DNA of 64,000 nucleotides, taken from assembly GCA_021442155.1 (NCBI GenBank), contig CM038216.1, positions 155,357,983 through 155,421,982 of the forward strand, given 5' to 3'. The position numbers and the translations under genes were made by a program. This DNA is from Cymbidium sinense. Its lineage: Eukaryota; Streptophyta; Magnoliopsida; Asparagales; Orchidaceae. Shown in pieces: positions 25,964 through 37,968 of the stretch. The notes beneath the pieces are model-generated. The model saw only the letters and a list, made by a program, of their open reading frames with translations. It had not been told where the DNA came from and made no database searches. Within the stretch, counting starts at the first letter, position 1; each line of letters opens with the position of its first letter.

Positions 25964-28900
25964 GTGGAAGACGAAGATAATCTTTGGGATCCTCTGCTTA
26001 ACAGCCACACTGTAAATCTCCGGCGATACTCCTCCAATAGCACTTCTCAAGTCGCCATCATCGGCTCCAATCTCTGTCCTGTTGAAAGCCTCGACTACGA
26101 GTATCATATGCAACTTTTCTTTCTCTTCTCGATCTGATGAATTTTTCTAAAATTTGGGTTTTGGGTTTAGGATAATGGAGAACGACTTCTTCAACCAGGA
26201 TTGGAGGACTCGAGGTCGAGCTCACATCGTCCGCTACGTGATCCTCAAGTGGACTCTCTGCCTCCTTGTAGGCGTGGTCGCCGGCGCTATTGGCTTCTTC
26301 AACAACCTCGTTATCGAAAATCTTGCTGGTCTCAAGTTTCTTCACACATGTGACCTTGTGGCTGCCAATAAGTACCGGATTTGAATTTCCTTTTTCCTGT
26401 TTTATTATAAATGCTCTCTCTCTTTTTGGTTTGAATTGAAGATTGGGAAATTATTTTAGGTATTTGATTGCTTTTGGAGTTTTTGCGAGCTCCAATTTTG
26501 TTTTATTAATGTTGGCTGTGACGATCACATCATGCATTCGCCTGCGGCCGCTGGATCGGGGATTCCAGAGGTGAGGGCTTATTTGAATGGCGTTGATGCT
26601 CCGGATATCTTTTCTCCTAAAACTTATGTCGTCAAGGTGAGATTTTGAAGCTTGAGAAGTTATTTTAGGATGCGTTCCTCTTTTTTTTTTTTTTTTTCTA
26701 TGATTTTATTTTTATATTATTTTGTTTATTTTTATGCAAAATAAAATATATTTATTAGTGATAATTATTTTTAAAACACACAAGAAGTTGTTTTTAGATG
26801 TTTTTAAAAACAAATAAATTATTTTTAAAAACAAAAAAAAATCAAAACAGATAAAAAATACACTAAATAAATATAATTTTAAGATAACATAAAAATATAA
26901 AAAATACAAAATAAATTTGATGTCAAAGGAGCCCGAAGTGTTAGGCATTTTTAGCTAAATTTAGCTTTAGATGTTCTCGTCTGAAATTTTTCATTTTTTG
27001 GTACTGTCTCTCTTTATTTGAATTCAATTCAATTATTAAACTTTCCTATTATGGATAACCTTGAGATTGATCATTAAACTTTAATATATCCAAGCATTGT
27101 TTAGATTCTGATGTTCTATTGAAGAAACTTGCTTTCTGAAAAGAATGAAAATGCCTATGGCAGATATTTGGTTGCATTGCTGCGGTATCATCATCTCTGC
27201 ATGTGGGCAAAGCAGGCCCTATGGTGCATATTGGTGCTTGCACTGCTGCTTTATTTGGGCATGACAGGCTGCATAAGTATCACTTAACAGGAAAATGGCT
27301 GAAATACTTAAACAATGATAGAGATCGTCGGGATCTTGTAACCTGCGGTGCTGGTGCAGGAGTGGCTGCTGCTTTTCGTTCGCCGGTCGGCGGTGTTCTA
27401 TTTGCTCTCGAGTCAATGTCGTCATGGTATGGGTTTAATTTGCTCATATTACTTGTTTTGATCATTTTAACTGATAAAGTGCAGTGCAGTGTACACTAGA
27501 AGGCAATATTATTGAATTCTGATGCCTGCTAATTTAGTAGCATTGTCTGAATTAACAATCAATCTTCTTGTCAAATCTTCTTCATTCATCTGTTTTATGA
27601 ATTTTGTGCTATAAGATAACAAAGGGATGTGAATGAATTCTTACTTTTAGGCCAGGGACTAAGTGCTCGATAATCACTGCAGTGTTTAATGCCTTACAGG
27701 TGGAGAAGTTCCCTGTTGTGGAGAGCATTCTTTACAACAGCTGCAGTTGCAATTGTGCTTCGAGCTCTAATTGATGTTTGTATAAGTGGGAAGTGTGGTT
27801 TGTTTGGAAAGGGCGGGCTCATAATGTTTGATGTTACTTCAACAACCATTGCTTATCAATTAGTAGACTTACCTCCTGTGATTCTTCTTGGAGTTATAGG
27901 GGGTGTATTAGGAAGTTTCTACAATTTCCTCATGGAGAAGGTTCTTCGAATCTACAATCGTATCAATGAGTATGTTTTTCCTCTGCCTGTTTCTGTCATT
28001 TCATGCAACCCTTTCGGTTGAAATTTGTTCACAAAGGAGAAGGACAAAGCAGCAAAGGACATTGTTTTTTTAATCAGGGAAACAGATTAACATATTATAG
28101 TAGCATTGTTTCATTCTTTTCAAATGATACCATGGTTCTTCAAGTTGCTTTCATGCATTATGATTTTGTTTGATATCAAGGAAAAACAATTCTGGCTTGA
28201 AGAAAAAGTTTTACTCTATTAATTATTTATGTCTTTTCATCCTTTTAATTTTCTGCATCCTAATAACTACTTTAAGGAAAGGCATTGGCTACCGGTTACT
28301 TCTCGCTGGAACTATTTCCATATTCACGTCCTGCTTACTATTTGGACTACCATGGCTTGCATCTTGTCAACCTTGTCCTGATGCAACACCGCAAAGCTGT
28401 CAAAGATTGGGCAAAACAAACAACTTCAGGAATTTCCACTGCCCTCCCAACTACTATAATGATCTAGCTAGCCTGTTCTTTAGCACTAATGATGACAGTA
28501 TTAGAAACCTGTACAGTTTCGGCACTCATGAGCTCTTTGATAAATTCTCAATCATATTATCTTTTGTTACCTCATACTTTCTTGGTATCATAAGTTATGG
28601 AGTTGTTGCTCCTGCCGGCCTTTTTGTTCCCATTATATTGACAGGCGCGATCTATGGACGTTGTATAGGGATGTTGTTGGGCTCACAATCATCGTTAGAC
28701 CATGGCCTATATGCCGTTCTTGGATCTGCTTCCTTTCTTGGTGGAACAATGAGGATGACCGTTTCAGTCTGCGTCATAATTTTGGAACTAACCAACAATC
28801 TGTTGTTGCTTCCTCTTGTTATGCTGGTTCTTCTCATATCCAAAACAGTGGCCGATTCTTTCAATGGCAACATCTATGATCTTATTCTTAAATTGAAAGG

Positions 28901-30297
28901 GCTTCCTTATCTTGATGGGCATGCCGAACCATATATGAGGCAGCTGACAGTTAGCGATGTTGTTACAGGTCCTTTACGAATCTTTAATGGCGTCGAGAAA
29001 GTCGGTGATATTGTTCATGTGCTTAAGACAACCGGCCATCATGGCTTTCCTGTTATTGATGAGCCTCCTTTTTCAGAACACAAGTTCTGTTTGGCTTAGT
29101 TCTTAGATCACACCTTCTTGTTTTGCTGAAGAAGAAAGATTTCTTACTAACTCCTCGGCTGACAAGTGTTGATATCACGAAAGAATACTCGAGCGATGAT
29201 TTTGCTAAGTACAGTTCTGGTAAAAGTGATAGAATTGAAGATATAGTGCTCACTGAAGAACAAATGGAAATGTATATAGATCTTCACCCCTTTACAAATA
29301 CTTCCCCTTTCACTGTAGTGGAGACGATGTCATTGGCAAAAGCTTTAATACTTTTCAGGGAAGTGGGCTTGAGGCATCTATTGGTTGTTCCTAAAACTTC
29401 TTGTGTAAGCAAACTTATTCCAATTTTTATTTTTTTTTAACTTCTCTCATTCTTCTAATGACTTGCACTTTATGTTTTGAACAATTTTATAGAATATTCA
29501 GTATGTTGTTTTGTTGTGTTATTTGCTTAAAACTCTCTATAGTCTGATTTTTTTTTTTTTTTTTGGTAAAAAACAATAATATTTTGAAAAAAATATCAGC
29601 AAACAAAAATAATAATTTACTCTATTTTGGAAATACAGACAGTTCCTTCTTCTGAAATCTGAACAATACTAGTAAAATTTGTTCTGCAACTCTGTTGTCA
29701 TTATTACTCTGAAAGGATAAACACTACTAGTGCTGTACTGTTAAGGTTTTTTTTTTTTTTTTGGAATGGGTATCCACCCAACTAATCCAGGGCTTCACAT
29801 TCACACGTGTGGTCACTTACTTTCACCATTACGCAGCACCTCCGCCTGGAGGATTGAACTCGGTCAGGGGTTCGCCTTCACGCCCAAGCTAGAGCGGTGG
29901 GTTACTGTTAAGGTTTCAAGAGACCATCATAAGGTTTGAATTTGTTGTCCTTACATGCAAAATTGGGTAAACTATTTCTCTTGTTGTCAAACTTTTAAAC
30001 CATTGAATTTCTTCTCCAAAATTGCAAACTTTATGGAGTTTTATTCAAATATCTTTTATTTTACTTTATTTTTAAAGACTTATGAAGCTAACTTAACTCT
30101 TCGTTGTGTTGCAGAGATCTCCTGTAGTTGGAATTTTAACAAGACATGATTTCATGCCTGAGCATATACTTGGGCTGCATCCATTTTTAATGAAGGACAG
30201 GTGGAAGAAGTTAAGATTTGAAGGGTCACCTTTAATTAAAAATTTTATGCGCATTCTACTAGGATCTGCATATACAACAAGCAATTCAGGATTCTGA
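25964..30297 (+). CDS. CLC-c/g-like: CLC-type chloride channel/transporter, CLC-c/CLC-g-like, with lesions
   Basis: A membrane anion channel or exchanger, in plants usually on the tonoplast or other endomembranes. Exons, all with GT/AG introns: 25964-26100, 26171-26371, 26460-26636, 27164-27426, 27700-27969, 28277-29404, 30115-30297. The conceptual protein is about 786 aa, close to the usual length of 760-800. Visible are ESLDYEI near the N-terminus, selectivity motif GSGIPE (Ser146), GKAGPMVH (Ala189), FALESMSSWW (Glu255-Ser256), PAGLFVP, GGTMRMTVS, and two C-terminal CBS domains ending in PVVGILTRHDFMPEH. Ser146 (not Pro) predicts chloride over nitrate by analogy with AtCLC-a. Problems: the expected start codon reads GTG (25964), one base is missing near 26538 and one near 29077. 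An alternative reading is a pseudogene. Confidence 0.9.
26668..26940. mobile_element. MITE-like insertion in CLC intron 3
   Basis: A 273-bp AT-rich segment begins GGATGCGTTCCTCTTTT and ends, on the other strand, CACTTCGGGCTCCTTT. It is flanked on both sides by TTA (26665-26667, 26941-26943). The terminal repeats match only partly, so the assignment to a PIF/Harbinger-type MITE is tentative. Confidence 0.4.
29736..29749. repeat. 14-bp target-site duplication, left (SINE 1)
   Basis: TACTGTTAAGGTTT, repeated exactly at 29903-29916. Confidence 0.85.
29750..29902 (-). mobile_element. tRNA-derived SINE in CLC intron 6 (copy 1)
   Basis: The element is on the minus strand, antisense to the CLC gene. 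Its poly(A) tail appears as the T run from 29750. It shares with copy 2 (40937-41170) the blocks AATGGGTATCCACCCAAC, CACTTACTTTC and CACCTCCGCC. The tRNA-like B box is seen as GGATTGAACTC on the plus strand (29851-29861). The A box region (near 29885-29898) is damaged, and about 80 bp present in copy 2 are missing. A perfect 14-bp target duplication flanks it. Confidence 0.85.
29903..29916. repeat. 14-bp target-site duplication, right (SINE 1)
   Basis: TACTGTTAAGGTTT, the partner of 29736-29749. Confidence 0.85.
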
Positions 30298-30720
30298 AAA
30301 GTAGCCTGGTTGCATGAGAACAAATCTGAAGAGGTGATGTAAGGATGAGAATAGTAATGCTTCTGAGAGATTTTAATATTCGCTGCATATTAAACATTTT
30401 CTGAAGCAGATAAATTGCTGAATCTTGCATGTTCAGTCACCATGTTATACCAATGTTCTTCCTTTTATTTTTTATTTTTTTCCTTTGCATTTATGTTGTT
30501 TTTTTTTCCAAAAATTCATGAATATGGGGTGAGAAAGGGAAAAAAATGTAGCATGTGTACCTACCTTCAATTGATTTTGATAAATTATTGTTAGATTCAA
30601 AATTGTCCGTGAATTGATACCAAACTTTATGGGTGAGTCTGACTACGAGAAGTAGGAGGAGGTTGAGAAAGAAGAAGAGCAATATCGACTAGCTTTATAC
30701 ATGGAGGGTGCAATAGTATG
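30298..30720 (+). other. CLC 3' UTR and downstream DNA
   Basis: Sequence after the CLC stop codon (30295-30297). No clear AATAAA signal is seen. T-rich runs near 30465-30510 may lie close to the end of the transcript. No further gene is visible. Confidence 0.4.
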
Positions 30721-31809
30721 AATATAAATACTTCTTTAGAGAATCAATCAAGTACAAGGACTCAGTGAAGATTGTTAATGGACAAAAATATCCACTATGA
30801 GGAATGGATCTAGAGAGGATCTCAAAAAGTCCAAAAACCTTCAAAATACTTCTGAACATGTTATTTATAAGATCAGAGTTTTACATATATGACTACAAAA
30901 AAAAAAAAAAAATAAATGTATAGACTTTAAGGACAAACTAGGTACTAACACATGTATTATAGCATTGTGTAGTTGAGATGTAACTTTGGGGTGACATGGC
31001 TCCTCGTGTTGGCCTACTCGTCTCTTTTTGGTGGCGAGTGAGTTAGTTGCTTTGAGTCCCTATCAAGTGGTGAGTAAGTAGCGAGTCATCGTGTATCTAT
31101 TGCCCGTTTAGTGCATTGGGCAAGTTTAAGAGTTTACGATGACCATTTAGTCGAGTTGCGAGTTCCTTGGCATGGGTTTGGGGACGAGTCCATATGCCAA
31201 GTTGAGGAGTAACTGTCAGGCTGTTCATGTTCAAGCATGGGCTAATGAGTTCCCGGAGGGACAGTGTGTGGGCAGACTAAGTATGATTCAAATTTGTCCT
31301 CCTCGATGAGTTCATTTTATGCAAGGTGTGCCATGGGTTACTAATTCCCTCGCCCTTTGTAGAGGCAACTTGTAAAAAGATGAGAAAATTAGTGATAAGC
31401 TTGTAGTTAGATCAGCTATAATAAATGTCAATAATAATAAATGTCAATAATTGAAAATTCTGACTATTTGATTAGGATCTTTGGAGAATCATGCAAATCA
31501 TCTTTAATTTAACTATTGACTTGACAATTCGAGTGGCCTCCACCTAAAAATAGGGTGGTTGGTGGATCTCTTTAGCCTCAGTGCTTCCCCCTTGCATTGT
31601 CGAGTTCCTTACAAAGAGAGATGGTGTCGAAGAGGTTGATAAGAAATATAGCTGATGCTAAGATGTGGTTGGGCCTTCATAAGGAGAAAATATTGAGGGT
31701 GGTCGTTGAGAAAGAGTATCAAGTGCCTAGTCATCTTATGGTAATGACGATTGCTTCAATGGTGGTGTTGATCTCATTTTTAGCGAGGTTGACATACATA
31801 CCTCATTAG
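30721..31809. other. Unassigned non-coding DNA
   Basis: There is no supported gene. An A-rich run at about 30897-30914 and GAGT/CGAG-rich sequence at 31010-31260 are visible. A 70-codon open frame (31597-31809) has no recognisable motif. The stretch borders the end of the inverted giant-repeat copy at 31810 and could be internal sequence of that element. Confidence 0.35.
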
Positions 31810-33850
31810 TTGTAGGGATTTCTTCTTAGCACCAGGACTTCCTCACCTAGAGTCTTAAGACACTTTAGTAACTAGGAGAGCACCAAACCAAGCCAAGGTT
31901 AATAGAATTGAACCCTAGGGTTGGTCCTATTAGGGTTAGTGGACCACACTTAGCTCTTATGGCACAAATCAAACTAATAAAATTTCAAACATACCCAGTT
32001 AGACTTTAGCCAGCTAGGCCTAAGACGAGGATCCCAAACCTAGTATAATTCACTAAGGCTATTCAACCTATCGGAAATGTTGAACTTGAATCACATAATG
32101 GAATTTTGATAAGTTTAATTTGAAATAAATCAAATTTAAATTCAAATCCAAATTAATTCAACTTAAACAATTCAAGATAAAATCGACTTAAATAATTGCC
32201 AAATTAAGCTAAACAATTGAGGTTAATTTACTTTGTAAAATCATCTAAGTTTGATTAATCTAGTTGAACTGCATCAAGCTAAACTTTATTAAACTAAGAT
32301 TAATTGAGACAATTAATCATTAATCTCATATAATTGAACTTTGCATAAAACCAAATTGAAAGAAAGTAATAATAAATAAGTCAAATTTAAGCAAAGAAGC
32401 TAGAGAGAACTCAAATAGATTAATCCAAATTGAAATCAAGTAAATTAACTTGGGCCAATGTCAAATAGCTTCAAATAACTTAATGTTGATTCACCCAAGC
32501 TTTGATTGGGTCAATCACATATGAGCTAATTAGCTAATTGCTTAACCAAATCTATATAGTAAAAATTGTGTCCAAATGCAAAAATTAGAATTTTAAGTTT
32601 ATCATGAAAGATACATACATGTATTTGTGCATGGATTAATTGGAGCAATCAATCCATAGCTTAAATCTTTAATTGAACACAATAGGAAGGCTTTTGGATG
32701 GAGGGCTTTTAGATTTTAATCAAAATAAACATAACATAATAAAGCTATCTACGTTAAGCTTTACTAGCTTGAAACAAATAGAAGTTTCCTCCTCTATGGA
32801 TCACCTCCTCGTGAGATCACTTAGAACACCTCCCTGCTACTTTGATACTGGCAAAGGGAGATGGCTAAGCTTAGTACAGGACTCCACTGCCCAAACTCGA
32901 GAGTCCAGGCCACGACATTCTTCACCTGAAAATAGCAAAAGCCCATTAAGTTTGTTTAGTGGTGCAGCCAGGCAAATCCTTGCTGCAGACGGCCAAACCA
33001 AGCCAAATAAAATCTGCATGCCATGGAAGAAGATGAGACAAATTGCATCAAAACAGGGAATGACCTTAATCGGAAGCACCTAATCCTCCCAGTCTTGGAT
33101 TTCTTGTCCCCAACAACATGCCGAGCTACTACTAGCTTCATCCCTTGAAAGCATCAAAGGGGAATCACAATTCATCCAGGCCGTCCGCCTTCACCATATA
33201 CTAGGGATGAGGTGGTAATTGCTCAGCCGGATAGAGCTAAAAAAAGACACGGCATTTCTGCTGCATAAGAAAAAAACGTCCCAACAGATCGACCTTATCC
33301 GATCCGAAATCCAAATAGATAACACATTCTACACCCTTAGAGCGAAAACGAACTCAAAATTCCCTCCCCGAGTAACCCCGACGTTGAGCTCCACCAAAGT
33401 CCGGCGAAGGGAGGCAATCGTTGACGAATACGGCGGTTGGAGAGGAGCTGCTCGGCGCGACCTTTGCTGCAGGCATGGGGTGAGTCAGTGAACCTCCTCG
33501 ATCCATCAGCCACACTGTGCAACCCCTCCGGCAAGGTAATTACTTAAAGTTTAGTGAGCCATTTAGGTGTTGATGTTTTGTGAAAAGAAGGTGAGCATCG
33601 TTAAGATCAAACCGTAGGAAATCACAGCACTTTCTTTCTTGATCCTTATAAAAAACGTGAGAGATCATACCTCTATAGTTCGAATCAAGGCCATCTAAGT
33701 CAATGCCCGGAGTTCATGGCTAGGAGAGGTAAGATGGTTACAAGACGTTTGATTTTTTTAAGGGGTCCTTTCCACGTTGGCTCCACATAGCTTAAACCCT
33801 GTTCGGCTGGCCCAAGGTTGCGTGCCACGTGGTAAGGCTACTTAAAGAGG
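31810..33850 (-). mobile_element. Partial giant-repeat copy D, inverted
   Basis: Read on the minus strand it shows, in the same order as copies A and B, a GC-richer promoter-like zone (33840 down to about 32790, with a perfect CCACGTGG at 33825-33832). AT-rich degenerate repeats follow (about 32650-32080). Last comes a tail resembling the end of copy B, with CTAAAGTGTCTTAAGACT at about 31870-31845. Divergence is high and the 5' two thirds are absent. Open frames inside (for example 32673-33083 and 33219-33491) show no recognisable domain. Confidence 0.5.
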
Positions 33851-35374
33851 AAAAAATGTTACGTGATGTGCGGATGCATTACACTGTCAGTAGACATTTA
33901 TATTTAATTTATATTTTTCTGTATGCATTCGATTTGGCTCATATGCAAACTTCATGAACCGCATATTCTCTTCTCGAAAAAATATTGCTATGGTGCGGAT
34001 GCAATACTAATCAGTCTGATGTCTCATAAATTAAATATTATTTAATTTATATTTTGGTTGCATCTTATTTGATGCGTCGACACTGTAATATTCTCTGAAA
34101 AATATTATCGCGTTATGCGGATGTCAGTGACATATGATAAAATATAAATTAAATATTATATTTAATTTATATTTTCTGCGCGCTTATAAGTCCGATGCGT
34201 AACATGCGTGTATTCTAGAAAAATATTACGTCGGTGTTTGGATATATCCGATCACTCAAAACATAAATTAAATATTATATTTATATTTAATTTATGTTTT
34301 CGTGTACTGATTTTATCTGATGTAAAATATCGACACCGCGTAATATTCTCTTCTTAAGAAAAAAAATATTATGTACGGTGTTCGGATGCATCCGGACATC
34401 AATAGTGCGACACAAACATAAATTAAATATTTATATTTTTCTGTCGCACTATTTGTACACTGCGATACATCCAGTATATCAATACCGCAAAATATAAAAT
34501 AAATATTTAATTTATATTTTTTGGTGTCTATGATATGTCAATCTATTGAACACGAATATTACATGTTAATGGATGCAAAGCGCATCGACTCATGTAATAT
34601 TCTCTTCTTGAGAAAAAATACTATGTGCGGTGTCCGGATGAATCCGGACACCAATCATGTGCAGATACCTGACAAAATATAAATTAATTGGTGTTCGGAT
34701 GCAAAACTGTATCCAGACACCACATATAATATTCTCTCATTGAGAAAAAATATTACGTGCGATGTTCGGATGCATCCGGACACTAATCAGGTGGAGATAC
34801 CTGATAAAATATAAACTAAATATTATATATAATTTATGTTTCTTTGTTAATACGATTTGGTGTGTATATTGACTTATTCTCTTATTGAAAAAATATTGCG
34901 TGTAGGATACCGCACATAATATTCTCTCCTTGAGAGAACATATTACGTGCGGTGTCCGCACACCTAAGAAAAAATATTACATGCGATATGGATAATTAAA
35001 TGTGTGTGATAAAATATAAATTAAATATTATATTTAATTTATGTTTTTTGTTAATTCTGATTTTCCGGATCTGCTATCCAGCATGTAATATTCTCTTCTT
35101 GAGAAAATTTATTACGTGTGGTACATCAGTTAAAATCTTGAAATTTATAAAAATTAAATGTTTATTTTATATTTTTTGTGTTATAATTTGGTGTATGCAA
35201 AACATCATCCGAATACCACACGTAATATTTTCTCTTTGAGGAAAAAAATATTATGTGTGTATTGGATCATTAAAACATTAATCTTACATCGGTAAAATAT
35301 AAATTAAATATAATATTTAATTGGCAAAATATAAATTAAATATAATATTTAATTTATATTTTGACTTGTGTCTA
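33851..35374. repeat. Array of nested palindromes, about ten units
   Basis: A motif of the form AATATTCTC-TTCTTGAG-AAAAAATATT, itself an imperfect hairpin, recurs near 33964, 34088, 34212, 34342, 34595, 34730, 34873, 34918, 35087 and 35221. Between these lie two other palindromes. One is GC-rich (GGTGTCCGGAT and its reverse complement around a short centre, for example 34629-34652). The other is AT-rich, and its copy at 34139-34175 is a perfect 37-bp palindrome with 18-bp arms. No coding capacity. Confidence 0.8.
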
Positions 35375-35550
35375 TACTTGATTTGGTGTCCGAATGCGAA
35401 ACTATATCCAGATATCATGATAAAATATAAATTAAATATTAGGCCCTATGAATTATAAAATACTTGATTTGGTGTCCGAATGCGAAACTATATCCAGATA
35501 TCGCATATGATAAAATATAAATTAAATATTAGGCCCTATGAATTATAAAA
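35375..35550. repeat. 86-bp tandem duplication at the edge of the palindrome array
   Basis: The block starting TACTTGATTTGGTGTCCGAA and ending in GGCCCTATGAATTATAAAA occurs twice in direct succession (35375-35460 and 35461-35550). The copies are nearly identical, differing by a few added bases near the middle of the second. Confidence 0.85.
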
Positions 35551-36025
35551 CTAATATTAAATAAGAAAATACAACAGAACTAATAAAAACACAATAAATC
35601 ATAAAAAAATCAGAAAAATATGAATAAATATGCTATAGAATCATAAAATAGAGGTGAATCTTAGAAAAATGAAATCTCTAAAATTTATTGCTAGTTTAGG
35701 ATTAATTAGGCCTTCTTTAAAAATGATATTTTTGAAGTTAACTCTAAGTTAGAAACTCAAATAACATGAAATTTTTTAGGGTATCTATGTTGTATTTCCT
35801 CACCTCCATTAAAAATTGTATTACATTTAGGTGCATGGATAATTAGTTGTGAATTTTTTTAATTAAGTGAGCAGAAATTAGTTAGTAAATTGTTTTAAAA
35901 ATCATAAATTTTTTGTTAAATTTATTTTTTAGCTATGAGCACTCATGTAAAATCGGACAGGTTAAATTATGAACCAGTTATAAGGCCGGTCCGATCATCC
36001 AGAAAAATCAGATTCGCATTGAGCT
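35551..36025. other. AT-rich spacer, no feature seen
   Basis: AT-rich non-coding DNA between the palindrome array and the tandem duplication. Confidence 0.5.
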
Positions 36026-37968
36026 GATGTAAAATGAGGAGAACTGTCGGTTCAACCATTGAATTGATCCTAATTTTAAGGAATCGGCCGGTTTAATAAA
36101 CTCTTCCTTAATCACTATTTTATATTATTTAATCAAATAATTAAAATATTTAATTAAAATTTAATAATAATTTTTAACTATTTAAAATTAATTATTTTTA
36201 TAAAATTTTAAAATCTTATTTTATTAATATAAATATAACTAAATTATTTTATAATATAATCACCATGGAATCATTCAAATAGTTTACAAGGTTACCCTTT
36301 GGAGCTCTTTTTTTGTATATAAAGGTACAATACATATTCTTCTTTATGATGTGAGATTAAATATTATAATTATATTTTAATTTTGAGAATAGTAAAGGGC
36401 ATTGATATATAAGAATATAAAAATAACATTTAAATTTTTTAACTTTATATTCTTATTAAAAATTATATTTTATAATATAAAAAAGTTATTTTAAAAATAT
36501 ATTTTTATAGTTATATTTTATATATTATAATTTTATGTTAGTTATATTTTATAAAGTTTTTAAAATAATTTTATATTTAAAATTTTATATTTTTATTACA
36601 AAATATAATTTTTATAATAATATTTACATGTTAGATTTTTTATGTTAGATATATTTTACAAAGTTTTTAAAATAATTTTTATATTTTAAATTATATAGTT
36701 TTAATACAAATTATAATTTTTTAAATTATATTTTATACTAATTTTCATAAACTTATATAATAAATTTTTGATATATTTAATACACTTATCTAAATTTATA
36801 AGTAAATGAGTTTTAATCAACCCTTAAAATTATAATTACTAGTAATATTATTTATGTATTTTTGTTTATTTTTAATATATATTTATCATATATTTAAATT
36901 ATTATATCATTTAATTTTATATATTTAATCATTTTAATATTTATTATATCAGGTTAAACTCTCGGTTTAACTCGATTAAACAATTGATTCATAACCTTGG
37001 GTTACATGTTTGGTACGTTTTTGACTCTATGATGCACTGACTGGGAACTCGATAAAAATAATTATGGCATATGATCTTGACTAAATCAAAAAATTCCCAA
37101 ATTTAGGATTAATTAAATAAGTCCTAAATAATCATTTAAATACACTTGAATTTAAAAAGTGCATAATAAACAACCCAATGATAAAAAAAAAAAAGAGCAA
37201 CCCTTCATTGGAAAGGGTTTTAGGATAAAATATTAAATGAGCTCTCACTTTTGATAAAGAATTTAAGGTTAATTTATATTTAATTAAAATATATTTTTTA
37301 AAATTAATATTAGAATATTTATCTAAATGACTTAAAATTTTTATGAGGTATTATTGGTGATGTTCTCTATCTCTCTTGAGAATTTCATATCATTTGGATA
37401 ATTAGATTATAAATTATATATTTTAGAGTGCTTAATGACTAAATTTACTTAATAATTAATTAGAAAATCATAACAATCATCAAGTTTGTATTTTAATGTC
37501 TAAATACACTTGCTTAATATGAAGGCACTTAAGAAAAATAAATATGACCTCTATAATAACTAAAACTCAAAATCACCCTTAATTAGATTAATTAGAAATT
37601 AATAATCACCTAACACTTGAAAAATTCATAATTAATTGTACAAAATTTAATATATACAAATAACTGCTTTTTGTGCTAAACTAATTAAAAATAATTCAAT
37701 GAAATCAAAAGTCTTAATTAATTTTAAAAATATAAAATCCAACTATAGAAAAGACTGAAGGTGCCTAATAGGTTTTTCACTATTTAGGCACTTCCTACTT
37801 ATCTTTCTTCAAAATCTAAAAATAATTATTCCACTTGCTGTATCACATTTGATTTCCAAATTAAACCATCCTTGACTTAAACTTTGAAATCTATAAATAT
37901 AATAATGGGGAGTTTTTTTTGGGAGATTCGCCTTCTGCGATATGTAATTATGAGCATTTGCATTTGGT
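36026..37968. repeat. 1.94 kb tandem duplication, copy 1
   Basis: Starts at GATGTAAAATGAGGAGAA and is followed at once by copy 2 with the same start at 37969, an offset of 1943 bp. The sequence is extremely AT-rich and non-coding. Near the left end (36047-36095) and again near 36955-36990 are GGTTYAA / CCGGTTTAA motifs in opposite orientation, which may mark a small embedded element. Identity to copy 2 looks well above 95% for most of the length. Confidence 0.9.

Noticed and set aside
32673..33491. Coding gene on either strand (several frames of 60-136 codons)
   Set aside because: The region aligns in order with the GC-richer zone of the giant repeat; the frames overlap on both strands and show no domain.
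33851..35374. CRISPR array
   Set aside because: Spacing is irregular, the repeats are palindromic and variable, the spacers are themselves repeats, and the DNA is clearly plant nuclear.
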